64,000 nt of DNA from Pseudomonadota bacterium (GTDB lineage Bacteria > Pseudomonadota > Alphaproteobacteria > Sphingomonadales > Sphingomonadaceae), in assembly GCA_023423655.1 (NCBI GenBank), contig JAFAFE010000007.1:124001-188000 (forward strand). The letters are read 5' to 3'. The notes beneath the pieces are model-generated. The model was not told the origin of the DNA. It saw nothing but the letters and a program-made list of their open reading frames with translations, and did no database searches. Shown here piece by piece: positions 38,374-46,360 of this stretch. A program made the translations under genes and the position numbers. Position 1 is the stretch's first letter; each line of letters starts with the position of its first letter.

Positions 38374-39921
38374 TTATCCCTTCGGCAATTCCAGACGCGG
38401 GAACACGCCTGACGGGGCGGGAAGCGCAATTCCTGCCTTGATCGGGGTAGCCAGCGCCGCAAAATTGCGCGCGTCAGGCGCTTGGGCGAGGAAATCGAGC
38501 AATTTATCGGCGCCCGTCGGCACAACAAAGCGCGCCAGAATGGCAAGCTGCCGCACCGCTTCTGCCGTATGGTAAAGCACGCTATCCGCGCGCGCCGGAT
38601 CTTCCTTGCGCAAGGTCCAAGGCGCTTGGTCGGCAAAATATTGGTTCGCCGCCGATGCCCCACGCCAAATGGCTTCGAGCGCCTGATGCAGCGCCAGATT
38701 ATCCATCGCTACAACCGCTTCGTCATAGGCCGTCTTAAGGTCAGCCAAAAGCTGTGTTTCGCTTGGTCCCACGGCGCCTGCCTGCGGGATTTTGCCGTCG
38801 CAATTTTTGGCGATCATCGACAGGCTGCGCTGCGCCAGATTGCCAAGATTATTGGCAAGGTCGGCATTGCAGCGCGTGACAATCGCCTCGTCCGAATAGC
38901 TGCCATCCTGCCCGAAACTGACCTCGCGCAACAGGAAATAGCGCAGTTGGTCAACGCCATAACGTTCTGCCAATTCAAGCGGATCGCTGACATTACCGAG
39001 CGATTTCGACATTTTTTCACCGCGGTTGAGCAAGAAGCCATGCCCGAACACCTGTTTGGGCAAAGGCAAGTTCGCACTCATCAGGAAAGCCGGCCAGTAA
39101 AGGGCATGAAAACGCACAATATCCTTGCCGATAATATGCACGACATCCCCGCCCTGCGGCCAATAATGTGCCAGCATTTCGGTCGATTCCGGATAGCCGA
39201 GGCCGGTCAGATAATTGGTGAGCGCATCCACCCATACATACATGACATGGCCGTCAGACCCCGGTACCGGCACGCCCCAGTCAAAGCTGGTGCGCGACAC
39301 GGACAGGTCGGTGAGGCCCCCCTCGACGAAGCGGATCACTTCGTTGCGACGGCTATCGGGTTGGATAAATTCGGGGTTCGCCGCATAAAAATCGAGCAAG
39401 GGCTGCTGATATTTCGACAGGCGAAAGAACCAGCTTTCCTCGACCGTCCATTCGACGGGCGTGCCTTGCGGGGATAATTTTACCCCATCCTCGCCCGTGG
39501 TGATTTCCTTTTCGTCATAAAAGGCTTCGTCGCGCACCGAATACCAGCCTTCATAGCGGCCTAAATAAAGGTCGCCATTGGCCTCCATCGCCTGCCAGAT
39601 CGCTTGGCTGGCGCGATAATGGTCCGGCTCGCTGGTGCGGATGAAGCGGTCATAATCAATATTAAGAGCATCATCCATCTGTTGGAAATAGCCGGACATT
39701 TGTTCGGCCAGAGCGGCCGGCGCCATATCCCTGTCTCGTGCGGTCTGCGCCATTTTGAGGCCATGCTCGTCGGTGCCGGTCTGGAAGCGCACATCGCGCC
39801 CTTGCGCTTTGCGGAAGCGCGCAATCGCGTCGGTGGCTATCGCTTCATAAGCATGGCCGATATGCGGGCGGCCATTGGGATAGCTGATCGCGGTGGTTAT
39901 ATAATATGGGTTCGAGGACAT
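38374..39921 (-). CDS. metG: Methionyl-tRNA synthetase
   Basis: This class I synthetase charges tRNA-Met. The 515-residue protein has the HIGH motif as PHIGHAYEAI near residue 20 and the KMSKS motif as KMSKSLGN near 305. YVWVDALTNYL is also typical. It lacks the zinc-knuckle cysteines and the C-terminal dimerisation domain of E. coli MetG, as in the shorter alphaproteobacterial form. ATG 39921, 17 bp after holB. Part of a tight minus-strand series dacC-type gene, tmk, holB, metG, tatD, MBL hydrolase. Confidence 0.95.
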   Translation of the reverse strand: MSSNPYYITTAISYPNGRPHIGHAYEAIATDAIARFRKAQGRDVRFQTGTDEHGLKMAQTARDRDMAPAALAEQMSGYFQQMDDALNIDYDRFIRTSEPDHYRASQAIWQAMEANGDLYLGRYEGWYSVRDEAFYDEKEITTGEDGVKLSPQGTPVEWTVEESWFFRLSKYQQPLLDFYAANPEFIQPDSRRNEVIRFVEGGLTDLSVSRTSFDWGVPVPGSDGHVMYVWVDALTNYLTGLGYPESTEMLAHYWPQGGDVVHIIGKDIVRFHALYWPAFLMSANLPLPKQVFGHGFLLNRGEKMSKSLGNVSDPLELAERYGVDQLRYFLLREVSFGQDGSYSDEAIVTRCNADLANNLGNLAQRSLSMIAKNCDGKIPQAGAVGPSETQLLADLKTAYDEAVVAMDNLALHQALEAIWRGASAANQYFADQAPWTLRKEDPARADSVLYHTAEAVRQLAILARFVVPTGADKLLDFLAQAPDARNFAALATPIKAGIALPAPSGVFPRLELPKG

Positions 39922-39938
39922 GGGCGCTCTCCTAAACC

Positions 39939-40976
39939 TTAGCGCGGGCGATGGGCAAGCCCTGCGAGCAAAGTTCCGGCCTCATAAGCGGTCATCGACA
40001 CATCATAGCTGCCGGAAAGCGCAAATTGCGTGAGATCGCGCAGCTTTTCCCATGTGGAGAGCCCATGCGCAAGCGCCGCACCCTGTTGCCCCTTGCACCA
40101 GCGTGCCGCAAGTTCGGGCGCCAGTTCGAGCATCGCTTCATAGCGCGGCCGCGCGGCCTTTAACGCAAGCTCCTTGGCGAGCGCATGGCGCTTGCTGTTA
40201 TCTGGGTCGCCCTCGTCAATGATGCGCTGCATCTGCTGGACCAGTTCGCCCAGTTCCAATCCCAAAGTTTCCAGCGCACGCCCCGGCGAGCCTTTGGCCA
40301 TACGGATCAGCGCCGCGCGATCCTTATCGTTCAAATGCGGCGCTTCTTCGCCAATCCAGTCCGCCATCATGACGTCAGGCAGCGGCGCAAAACGCAGCGA
40401 ACGGCACCGCGAGCGAATGGTCGGCAGCAACCGCCCCGGCGCATGACTGACCAGAAAGAAAATCGTGTCGCGCGGCGGCTCTTCCAATGTTTTCAAAAGC
40501 GCGTTGGCGGCGGAGCGTTCCAGATCGTCAATCGCATCGACAATGCACACACGATAATGCGCGATGGTCGGCGTGCCGGTGAGGCTCTGAATGAGATCGC
40601 GCACCTGATGGATTGCGATATTGCGCGCCAATTCGCCGGTCTTTTCTTTGACCAGCGGTTCGAGCAGATGATATTCGGGATGTGTTCCGGCTTCTACCAG
40701 ATGTTGCGCCTGACTGCCGAGCGCGCTGGCAAAGCCTTTGGGCGCGGGGGCTGTCGTGGGCAGCGCATCACCGAACAGGCCGCCACCATCCTCTTCCTCT
40801 TCCGGTGCGGCACCCTCCACCTGATCGAGCAGGAACAGACCTGCGCGCTTGGCAAAGCCTGCTTTTCCAACCCCTTTGGGACCGGACAGCAACCAGGCAT
40901 GGTGAAGCCGCCCGCTCGCGAAGCTTTCAAGGAAAATGCGTTCCTGTTCGTCCTGGCCGATGCACATGTTGCTCAT
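39939..40976 (-). CDS. holB: DNA polymerase III subunit delta'
   Basis: This AAA+-like clamp-loader subunit helps load the beta sliding clamp. The 345-residue protein has the P-loop region as LLSGPKGVGKAGFAKR near 30-45, the SRC-like segment as PTIRSRCRSLRF, and LLKTLEEPPRDTIFFLVSH near 160, all typical of delta'. An acidic insert (EEEEDGGG) follows the P-loop. The zinc-knuckle cysteines of E. coli delta' are not seen. ATG 40976 shares ATGA with the tmk stop; the tmk-holB order is common. Confidence 0.93.
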   Translation of the reverse strand: MSNMCIGQDEQERIFLESFASGRLHHAWLLSGPKGVGKAGFAKRAGLFLLDQVEGAAPEEEEDGGGLFGDALPTTAPAPKGFASALGSQAQHLVEAGTHPEYHLLEPLVKEKTGELARNIAIHQVRDLIQSLTGTPTIAHYRVCIVDAIDDLERSAANALLKTLEEPPRDTIFFLVSHAPGRLLPTIRSRCRSLRFAPLPDVMMADWIGEEAPHLNDKDRAALIRMAKGSPGRALETLGLELGELVQQMQRIIDEGDPDNSKRHALAKELALKAARPRYEAMLELAPELAARWCKGQQGAALAHGLSTWEKLRDLTQFALSGSYDVSMTAYEAGTLLAGLAHRPR

Positions 40977-41608
40977 GGCAATAGCGGCGCGAGTAAGGCG
41001 AACAGCCGGTCGGTCACGGCTTGCGGTTCCCCGCTTGCGTCGACCACCTTGATGCGGTCGGGTTCGGCGGCGGCAAAGCTGCGGAAAGCGGCGGCAACCT
41101 TGGCGTGGAAGCCATCATCGCGCTGTTCGAACCGGTCGCCCGCCCCGCCGTCGCGGCTCTTGGCCCGCGCCCGCGCTTCGCCTTCATCAAGCGTGAGGAC
41201 GATGGTGAGGTCGGGCACAAAACCTTCGCTGCCGATGCGGTGGAGCGTCAAAATATCGGCATCGCTAAGCCCGCTGCCGCCGCCTTGATAGGCGCGGCTG
41301 CTATCATGGAAGCGGTCGCACAATACCCATTCGCCGCGCTCCAGTGCCGGTTTGATGACCTTGTCGACATGATCCGAACGCGCGGCGGCAAACAGCAAGG
41401 CTTCGGCGCGCGGCCCCCAAAAGCCGGGCTCACCTTCGAGCAAGAGCGTGCGGATGGCCTCCGCCCCCGCACTTCCGCCCGGCTCGCGCGTTACCACCAC
41501 GCCAACTCCGTGGCGCTCCAGTGCGGCGGCGAGGGCTTTGAGCTGCGTGGACTTGCCAACCCCCTCCCCGCCTTCAAGGCTGATGAAGCGCCCGCGTGTC
41601 AAATTCAC
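40973..41608 (-). CDS. tmk: Thymidylate kinase
   Basis: This enzyme phosphorylates dTMP to dTDP. The 211-residue protein has the P-loop SLEGGEGVGKSTQ near residue 10, the DRF motif as LCDRFHDSSRAYQGG near 93-107, and a lid region rich in Arg near 140-155 (ARARAKSRDGG). The start is GTG 41608, which shares GTGA with the stop of the upstream D,D-carboxypeptidase, and its stop overlaps holB. Expression is therefore probably coupled on both sides. Confidence 0.95.
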   Translation of the reverse strand: MNLTRGRFISLEGGEGVGKSTQLKALAAALERHGVGVVVTREPGGSAGAEAIRTLLLEGEPGFWGPRAEALLFAAARSDHVDKVIKPALERGEWVLCDRFHDSSRAYQGGGSGLSDADILTLHRIGSEGFVPDLTIVLTLDEGEARARAKSRDGGAGDRFEQRDDGFHAKVAAAFRSFAAAEPDRIKVVDASGEPQAVTDRLFALLAPLLP

Positions 41609-42780
41609 GCTCCAAAAAAGGACAGGAGCGCGTTCCAGATGCGGCGGAAAAAGCCCGCTTCGCTCACATCTTCAGCCGCGACCAAGGGCTGGATTTGCGG
41701 CCCTGTGGCGGGATTGTCGATGACAAGCTGTGCAACCGGTGTGCCTGCCTTGAACGGCGCTTTTACGGGGCCGTCATAAATGATCTTCATTTTATAATTT
41801 GGCGTGTCGCCTGCCGGATAGGTCACGGCAATATCTTGCGGCGCGATCACATTGATGGTCCGCGCGCTGCCTTGCTGGACCTTGACCGAACCGACAACCG
41901 CATTTTTCTTGAACAGGGCTTTGGTTGCCCAAGCCTTGAAACCCCAATCCATCAGCTTGACCGATTCGTTGGCGCGGCCATTATAGGAATCGAGCCCTGC
42001 CACCACCATGATCAGGCGGCGGCCATTCTGGACAGCCGAGCCAGCAAAGCCGAACCCGGCTTCTTCAGTGTGACCGGTCTTAAGGCCATCCGCACCGGCA
42101 ATCTTGCCAAGGATGGGATTGCGATTGGGCTGCGAAATCGCATTGCCGCCCATCGTCTTGCCCCAGGTGAAATCCTTTTGCTGGTAGAATTGCTTATAAT
42201 ATTCGGGGAAATCGGCGAGTGTGCGTTCGGCAAGGATGGTCAAATCCTTGGCGGTCGTCACGGTGCGGCCTTCGTCGGGCCAACCGTTCGACGTGCCGAA
42301 ATGGCTGTCCTTCATGCCAAGCTTGGCGGCCTGCTTGTTCATCAGTGCGGCAAAACCGTCCTCGGTGCCCGCAATTCCTTCGGCCAGCGCGACACAGGCG
42401 TCATTGCCCGACAGGGTGACAATACCGTGGAGCAGATTTTCAACGCTCACCGATTCGCCGGGCGACAGGAACATGGTCGAGCCTGCTGCGGGACCATGCC
42501 ATTTCTCCCAGCTTTCCGGCTTGAATATAATTTGCTGGTCAAGTTTGATCTTGCCCTGCTTGAGAAGGTCAAACGCGACATAAGCCGTCATCATCTTGGC
42601 CATCGAAGCGGGCGGAATCTGGCGTTCGGGGTCGCGTTGATACAGCACCGCGCCTGACGACATATCCTTAAGATAGGCAATCGGGGCCACGCCCTGAAAG
42701 GTCGGAGCCTGCGCCGATACCGGCACGGCCATCACCAGCGACAAAAGGGCAACGGAAGCAATTTTGGAAGAATAGGTCAT
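41605..42780 (-). CDS. D-alanyl-D-alanine carboxypeptidase (penicillin-binding protein, PBP5/6 type)
   Basis: This periplasmic serine enzyme trims the terminal D-Ala from peptidoglycan stem peptides. The 391-residue product has a signal peptide (1-23, AVPVSAQ). The three penicillin-binding motifs are S59-x-x-K62 in PASMAKMM, SGN in TLSGNDACVA, and KTG in DGLKTGHTEEAG. A C-terminal beta domain follows, and a final amphipathic helix (AGFFRRIWNALLSFF) should anchor it to the membrane. ATG 42780 starts the signal peptide; the frame to 43038 would overlap mltB. The 200-bp gap before it shows no gene. Confidence 0.92.
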   Translation of the reverse strand: MTYSSKIASVALLSLVMAVPVSAQAPTFQGVAPIAYLKDMSSGAVLYQRDPERQIPPASMAKMMTAYVAFDLLKQGKIKLDQQIIFKPESWEKWHGPAAGSTMFLSPGESVSVENLLHGIVTLSGNDACVALAEGIAGTEDGFAALMNKQAAKLGMKDSHFGTSNGWPDEGRTVTTAKDLTILAERTLADFPEYYKQFYQQKDFTWGKTMGGNAISQPNRNPILGKIAGADGLKTGHTEEAGFGFAGSAVQNGRRLIMVVAGLDSYNGRANESVKLMDWGFKAWATKALFKKNAVVGSVKVQQGSARTINVIAPQDIAVTYPAGDTPNYKMKIIYDGPVKAPFKAGTPVAQLVIDNPATGPQIQPLVAAEDVSEAGFFRRIWNALLSFFGA

Positions 42781-42980
42781 GGGCACTTTCAACAACAACA
42801 AAAATCGGGTGGGCCAAGCGGCTCTGCCCTTTTGGCAAAGGCCGAGAAAGACTCTAGCCCTTGCGAACAATATGGCCTTCCGGATAGCGGGTTGGTGGCA
42901 TCGGAGCCACCCCTTTCTTGGCCCACAGGCCGCGCAAAGAATGGCCAAGCGTAAGGAGGTGTAACGCCGTCCGCTCTGGC

Positions 42981-44027
42981 TTACCGCGATACCTCGTCTG
43001 CCAGCAGGCCAACGGTCAGGCCATAAAAGTTGGAGCAATTATAATCGAGGATGACCTTATAATTGCCGGTCAGCAGATAGGCGGTCGCATTGGGACCATC
43101 GGGCTCGATCAGCGTGGCGAGCGTATTGCCCGCGGGCCAACTCCCCGACCGCGACATAATCCCAAGCTGTTTCCATTCGTCGATGCTTTTCCACTGGCTG
43201 TGGCGTTCATGGACGCGCGGGCAGCGCGGGGATTTAAGCTTGGTCGCAATCGCGCTGCGGTTGAGCGATTGCGGCACCGTGACTGCAAAGCCCCAATCTT
43301 CGCCGCGCCGCCAGCCCGACTGGCGGAAATAATTGGCGATGGAGGCGAGCGCGTCCGCCTCGCTGGTGCGGATATTGGCGCGCCCGTCGCCGTCGCCGTC
43401 TTTGGCGAGGCGCAGATAAACGGTCGGCAGAAATTGCGGATAACCGAACGCGCCCGCCCAGCTTCCGACAAGCTGGCTACGCGGATAGCCGTTTTCGATC
43501 ATCTTCAAAGTGGCAAGAAATTCCGGCTCGAACAGGCTGCGGCGGCGGCCTTCATAGGCCAAGGTCGCGAGCGAGCGCGGCAGGTCGAAATCGCCCAGCA
43601 CCGCACCATAATTGGTTTCATGCCCGTAAATCGCGACCATGATCGATTCCGGCACCCCGGTTTCGGCTTCCACCTTGGCGAGAAAGGGCCGTAGCGCGCG
43701 ATATTTGGCTCGGCCACGGTTGATGCGCGAGGCATCGACATGGGTGTTGCGATAGGGCGCAAAGGCCGGAATCGGGCTGTTGGTGCTGCCCCCCGGCTGG
43801 CTATTGTCAAGCTGCACCACGCGCGGATTATAAGTGAGGCCGGTCACCACGCTGTCGAACGTGCGGCGGCTGACGCCCATCGCTTGCGCCTTGGGCCAGA
43901 GCGATTGCAAATAGGCCTGAAACCCGTCCTCGGATTGCGCATGCACTGGCGAGGCCGGACCGCTTAAGGCCAGCAACGCGCTGGCAGACAGGACAGACAG
44001 AGCCATAGTGCGCAGGCGCTTCAACAT
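42981..44027 (-). CDS. mltB: Lytic murein transglycosylase (MltB/SLT_2 family)
   Basis: This enzyme cleaves peptidoglycan glycan strands to give anhydro-sugars. The 348-residue product has a signal peptide (about 1-32, GPASPVHAQ). The catalytic glutamate is in PESIMVAIYGHETNYG near residue 130. AGAFGYPQFLPTVYLRLAKDGDGDGRANI is the substrate-groove and calcium-like loop region typical of MltB. It ends LTVGLLADEVSR. ATG 44027 is taken as the start of the signal sequence; the frame extends to 44192 but has no signal there. It is upstream of the carboxypeptidase gene, a cell-wall pair. Just beyond is tRNA-Ser. Confidence 0.9.
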   Translation of the reverse strand: MLKRLRTMALSVLSASALLALSGPASPVHAQSEDGFQAYLQSLWPKAQAMGVSRRTFDSVVTGLTYNPRVVQLDNSQPGGSTNSPIPAFAPYRNTHVDASRINRGRAKYRALRPFLAKVEAETGVPESIMVAIYGHETNYGAVLGDFDLPRSLATLAYEGRRRSLFEPEFLATLKMIENGYPRSQLVGSWAGAFGYPQFLPTVYLRLAKDGDGDGRANIRTSEADALASIANYFRQSGWRRGEDWGFAVTVPQSLNRSAIATKLKSPRCPRVHERHSQWKSIDEWKQLGIMSRSGSWPAGNTLATLIEPDGPNATAYLLTGNYKVILDYNCSNFYGLTVGLLADEVSR

Positions 44028-44192
44028 CACAAACAAGTCTCGCTTTTTCCAATCAGATAATGGCCCAAGGTGGCACAGTATCGCAGCGGTTGAAACCCTC
44101 TTGCAACGGAACCAACCGCATAGGCGCGTCAACATGGCGCGATAAACCCCCTTCCCCTTCCGTGTTTTGCGCTTTAAGGGCGCTACTTCCAA

Positions 44193-44282
44193 GGACAGGT
44201 GGCCGAGTGGTTTAAGGCAGCGGTCTTGAAAACCGCCGTAGGTGAGAGCTTACCGTGGGTTCGAATCCCACCCTGTCCGCCA
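44193..44282 (+). tRNA. tRNA-Ser (anticodon UGA)
   Basis: A full cloverleaf: acceptor GGACAGG (44193-44199) pairs with CCTGTCC (44272-44278), discriminator G44279, and CCA is encoded at 44280-44282. The anticodon loop CTTGAAA between GCGGT and ACCGC gives anticodon TGA at 44227-44229. The long variable arm (about 44237-44255) is typical of class II tRNA-Ser. A hairpin TTTTGCC-TCAA-GGCAAAA lies at 44314-44330 downstream. The rest of the gap to tRNA-Pro holds nothing I recognise. Confidence 0.96.
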
Positions 44283-44500
44283 CCTCTCCCTAAAATCTAT
44301 GGAACTGCGCGTTTTTGCCTCAAGGCAAAAGGCTTAAAGTCGCATAAAGTCACACCAACGAACATTAACCTCTCCGCTTATCACTCCCCTTTCGTCCCTC
44401 AGATGAAACCTGTGTGGACGATAAGCGTGGCAGCGCGGAAATATGTAGGAAAGCGGGATAAATGCGTGCGCGGGCACAGGCGGTGCAGCGGGCGGTATGT

Positions 44501-44577
<77 letters not shown>

Positions 44578-44635
44578 ACTGGTGAGGCTCCCTAACGACT
44601 GGCGCGGGTATAGGCAAGCCAGCCGATAATGTTTA

Positions 44636-46123
44636 TCACATGGGGCCTGCTGTTTCTTTCATCGGGCGCGCATCAAAAGCCTCTTTCGCTTTCGCCCAAT
44701 AGGACGCACCAATGAGCAGCAGGAAAGGGGTGAGGACAAGGCGGTGGCGTTCGCCAAATTCGAACCAGCTATTCACCCCCATGATAAGCACCAGAATAAC
44801 AAGATAAAATATCAGGATCGGACTGACAGTGCGGGCTTTGATCTGTTGCCGGGCCCCCGCCAGTGCAGACAGAAGGATTGCGACATAGGAGGCTTGTAAA
44901 AGCGGCGCTAATAATGCGTGATTTTCCGCGCTGATCGGCGGATTTGTATGACGCAACTGTGCCAGTGAGGCTTCTTCATAAGCCAACCCATATGCAATGG
45001 CGCGCGCGCCGCGCATAATGGCGGCTAACGGGTCTTCTACCAATCGGGCAAAGGCCAGATCGCCCATAATCGCCCCGCGCACCGTTTCGGGTTTGTCAAA
45101 CAAGTCCGGCGGAAACGGAACGCGCATTTCTGCCAGAGCGGAGTTGAGCATCATGCCCGACGCCGTAGTGAACGGTACAAAACTGTCAAACAACATCCAA
45201 TTACGGACCCACCAAGGCATCATGACGAGCAGCAGGAAAGGGATGGATGCGAGCGCCAGCTTTACCGTTGGCATAAAGCCCTTTTGCCAGATCAGGAGCG
45301 GCGCAATGGCGGCGGGAATCAAGGATAAAGCGGGCTGCGTCAATGCAAGCAGGCCCCAACAGATTCCAAGCCAGGCTCCGAACTGCAAAAATCGTCCGGG
45401 CTTCTGCTTCAGATGATCTGCATGACCCCTAGCCATCCAGCGCAATGTTCCGGACAGCAGCAATAATATCAAAAGCAGCGCAAGCGATTCTTTTTGCGGG
45501 GTTGCGCCCATCAGACACAGGGTTGGCCATGCCAGATAGGCAAATGCCGCCAGCAAGCCGGTTTTCCGCCCTCCTCCCCCGCTCCCGATTTTGAATAAAA
45601 TGAGCGCGGAGGCGACATCCAGACCGGTATTCAACAATAATGTCGAATAGAAAGATTCACCGCACAGAGCCCAGACACCTGCCAGCAAGACGGGATAAAG
45701 CGGCGGAAAATAAGCGCGTAGCCCTTCGCCATATTGCCAATCGTCGGTTATCAGCCCGCGCCCTTCGGTAATGGCACGGGCGAGGTTGGCATAATTCATC
45801 GGATCGGCGCCCAAGGCGACACCGGATGTCAATTCGACAGATGCCCAGCGCAGCGCGGCTGAAAAAAGCAGCAGAAGCGCAAAAAATAGCCAACCGGGTT
45901 GCGGCCCTTTATTCACCCTGAAAATTGCAAATGACAGGAGCGCCATCCACATAAAGACAAGAGCCAGACTTGAAATATTGAAATTTTTAACAATTTGCGC
46001 GATCAGCACGACGCATGCCATCAAGCCGGTCAGTGCAATAAAGGCCGCAGCCATCAAACCCAGCCTGCGAACAAGCTTATGATCTACCAAGTAGATGGAT
46101 GTTACAGGATTGCTGCCGCGCAT
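44636..46123 (-). CDS. Multi-pass membrane glycosyltransferase-like protein (PMT/ArnT, GT39/GT83 type)
   Basis: The 495-residue product has about 12 hydrophobic segments. A first periplasmic loop holds the acidic motif GVALGADPMNYANLARAI near residues 95-112, like the DE-bearing loop of polyprenyl-phosphate-dependent glycosyltransferases (PMT, ArnT). AYFPPLYPVLLAG follows and is also typical. Such enzymes move a sugar from a lipid carrier to protein, lipid A or polysaccharide; the acceptor here is unknown. ATG 46123 with GGAGG five bases before it is preferred to the TTG at 46147. It stands alone between two tRNA genes. Confidence 0.78.
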   Translation of the reverse strand: MRGSNPVTSIYLVDHKLVRRLGLMAAAFIALTGLMACVVLIAQIVKNFNISSLALVFMWMALLSFAIFRVNKGPQPGWLFFALLLLFSAALRWASVELTSGVALGADPMNYANLARAITEGRGLITDDWQYGEGLRAYFPPLYPVLLAGVWALCGESFYSTLLLNTGLDVASALILFKIGSGGGGRKTGLLAAFAYLAWPTLCLMGATPQKESLALLLILLLLSGTLRWMARGHADHLKQKPGRFLQFGAWLGICWGLLALTQPALSLIPAAIAPLLIWQKGFMPTVKLALASIPFLLLVMMPWWVRNWMLFDSFVPFTTASGMMLNSALAEMRVPFPPDLFDKPETVRGAIMGDLAFARLVEDPLAAIMRGARAIAYGLAYEEASLAQLRHTNPPISAENHALLAPLLQASYVAILLSALAGARQQIKARTVSPILIFYLVILVLIMGVNSWFEFGERHRLVLTPFLLLIGASYWAKAKEAFDARPMKETAGPM

Positions 46124-46152
46124 CGCCCCTCCGCCGCCCCCGATCAATATCG

Positions 46153-46186
46153 TAAGACGACCAATATCATAAGACGACCAATATCA
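46153..46186. repeat. Two tandem copies of a 17-bp repeat next to the CAU tRNA
   Basis: TAAGACGACCAATATCA occurs at 46153-46169 and again, exactly, at 46170-46186. A third, diverged half-copy precedes it (CAATATCG, 46145-46152). The array ends five bases before the encoded CCA of the tRNA. The unit GACGACCAAT recurs inverted as ATTGGTCGTC at 46274-46283, just beyond the tRNA 5' end, so the tRNA gene is flanked by inverted copies. Confidence 0.8.
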
Positions 46187-46191
46187 TAAAA

Positions 46192-46268
46192 TGGTGGGCC
46201 CGGAGGGACTCGAACCCCCGACCTAGCCGTTATGAGCGGCCAGCTCTAACCAACTGAGCTACAGGCCC
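46192..46268 (-). tRNA. tRNA with CAU anticodon (tRNA-Ile2 with lysidine, or elongator tRNA-Met)
   Basis: On the minus strand acceptor GGGCCTG pairs with CGGGCCC (one G-T pair), discriminator A, encoded CCA (46192-46194). The anticodon arm GGCCG-CTCATAA-CGGCT gives CAT. It is not the initiator, which needs a 1-72 mismatch and three G-C pairs in the anticodon stem. The GGCC-type acceptor and the stem resemble tRNA-Ile2, whose C34 is changed to lysidine by TilS, more than elongator tRNA-Met. The choice is a judgement. Confidence 0.9.
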
Positions 46269-46360
46269 CACCGATTGGTCGTCCCGCGCGATAGCGAAGC
46301 CCGTTGTCGGGGGCAAGGCCCTGCCCGCGCAAGATTTGCATTATTGCGCTTGGATACGCC

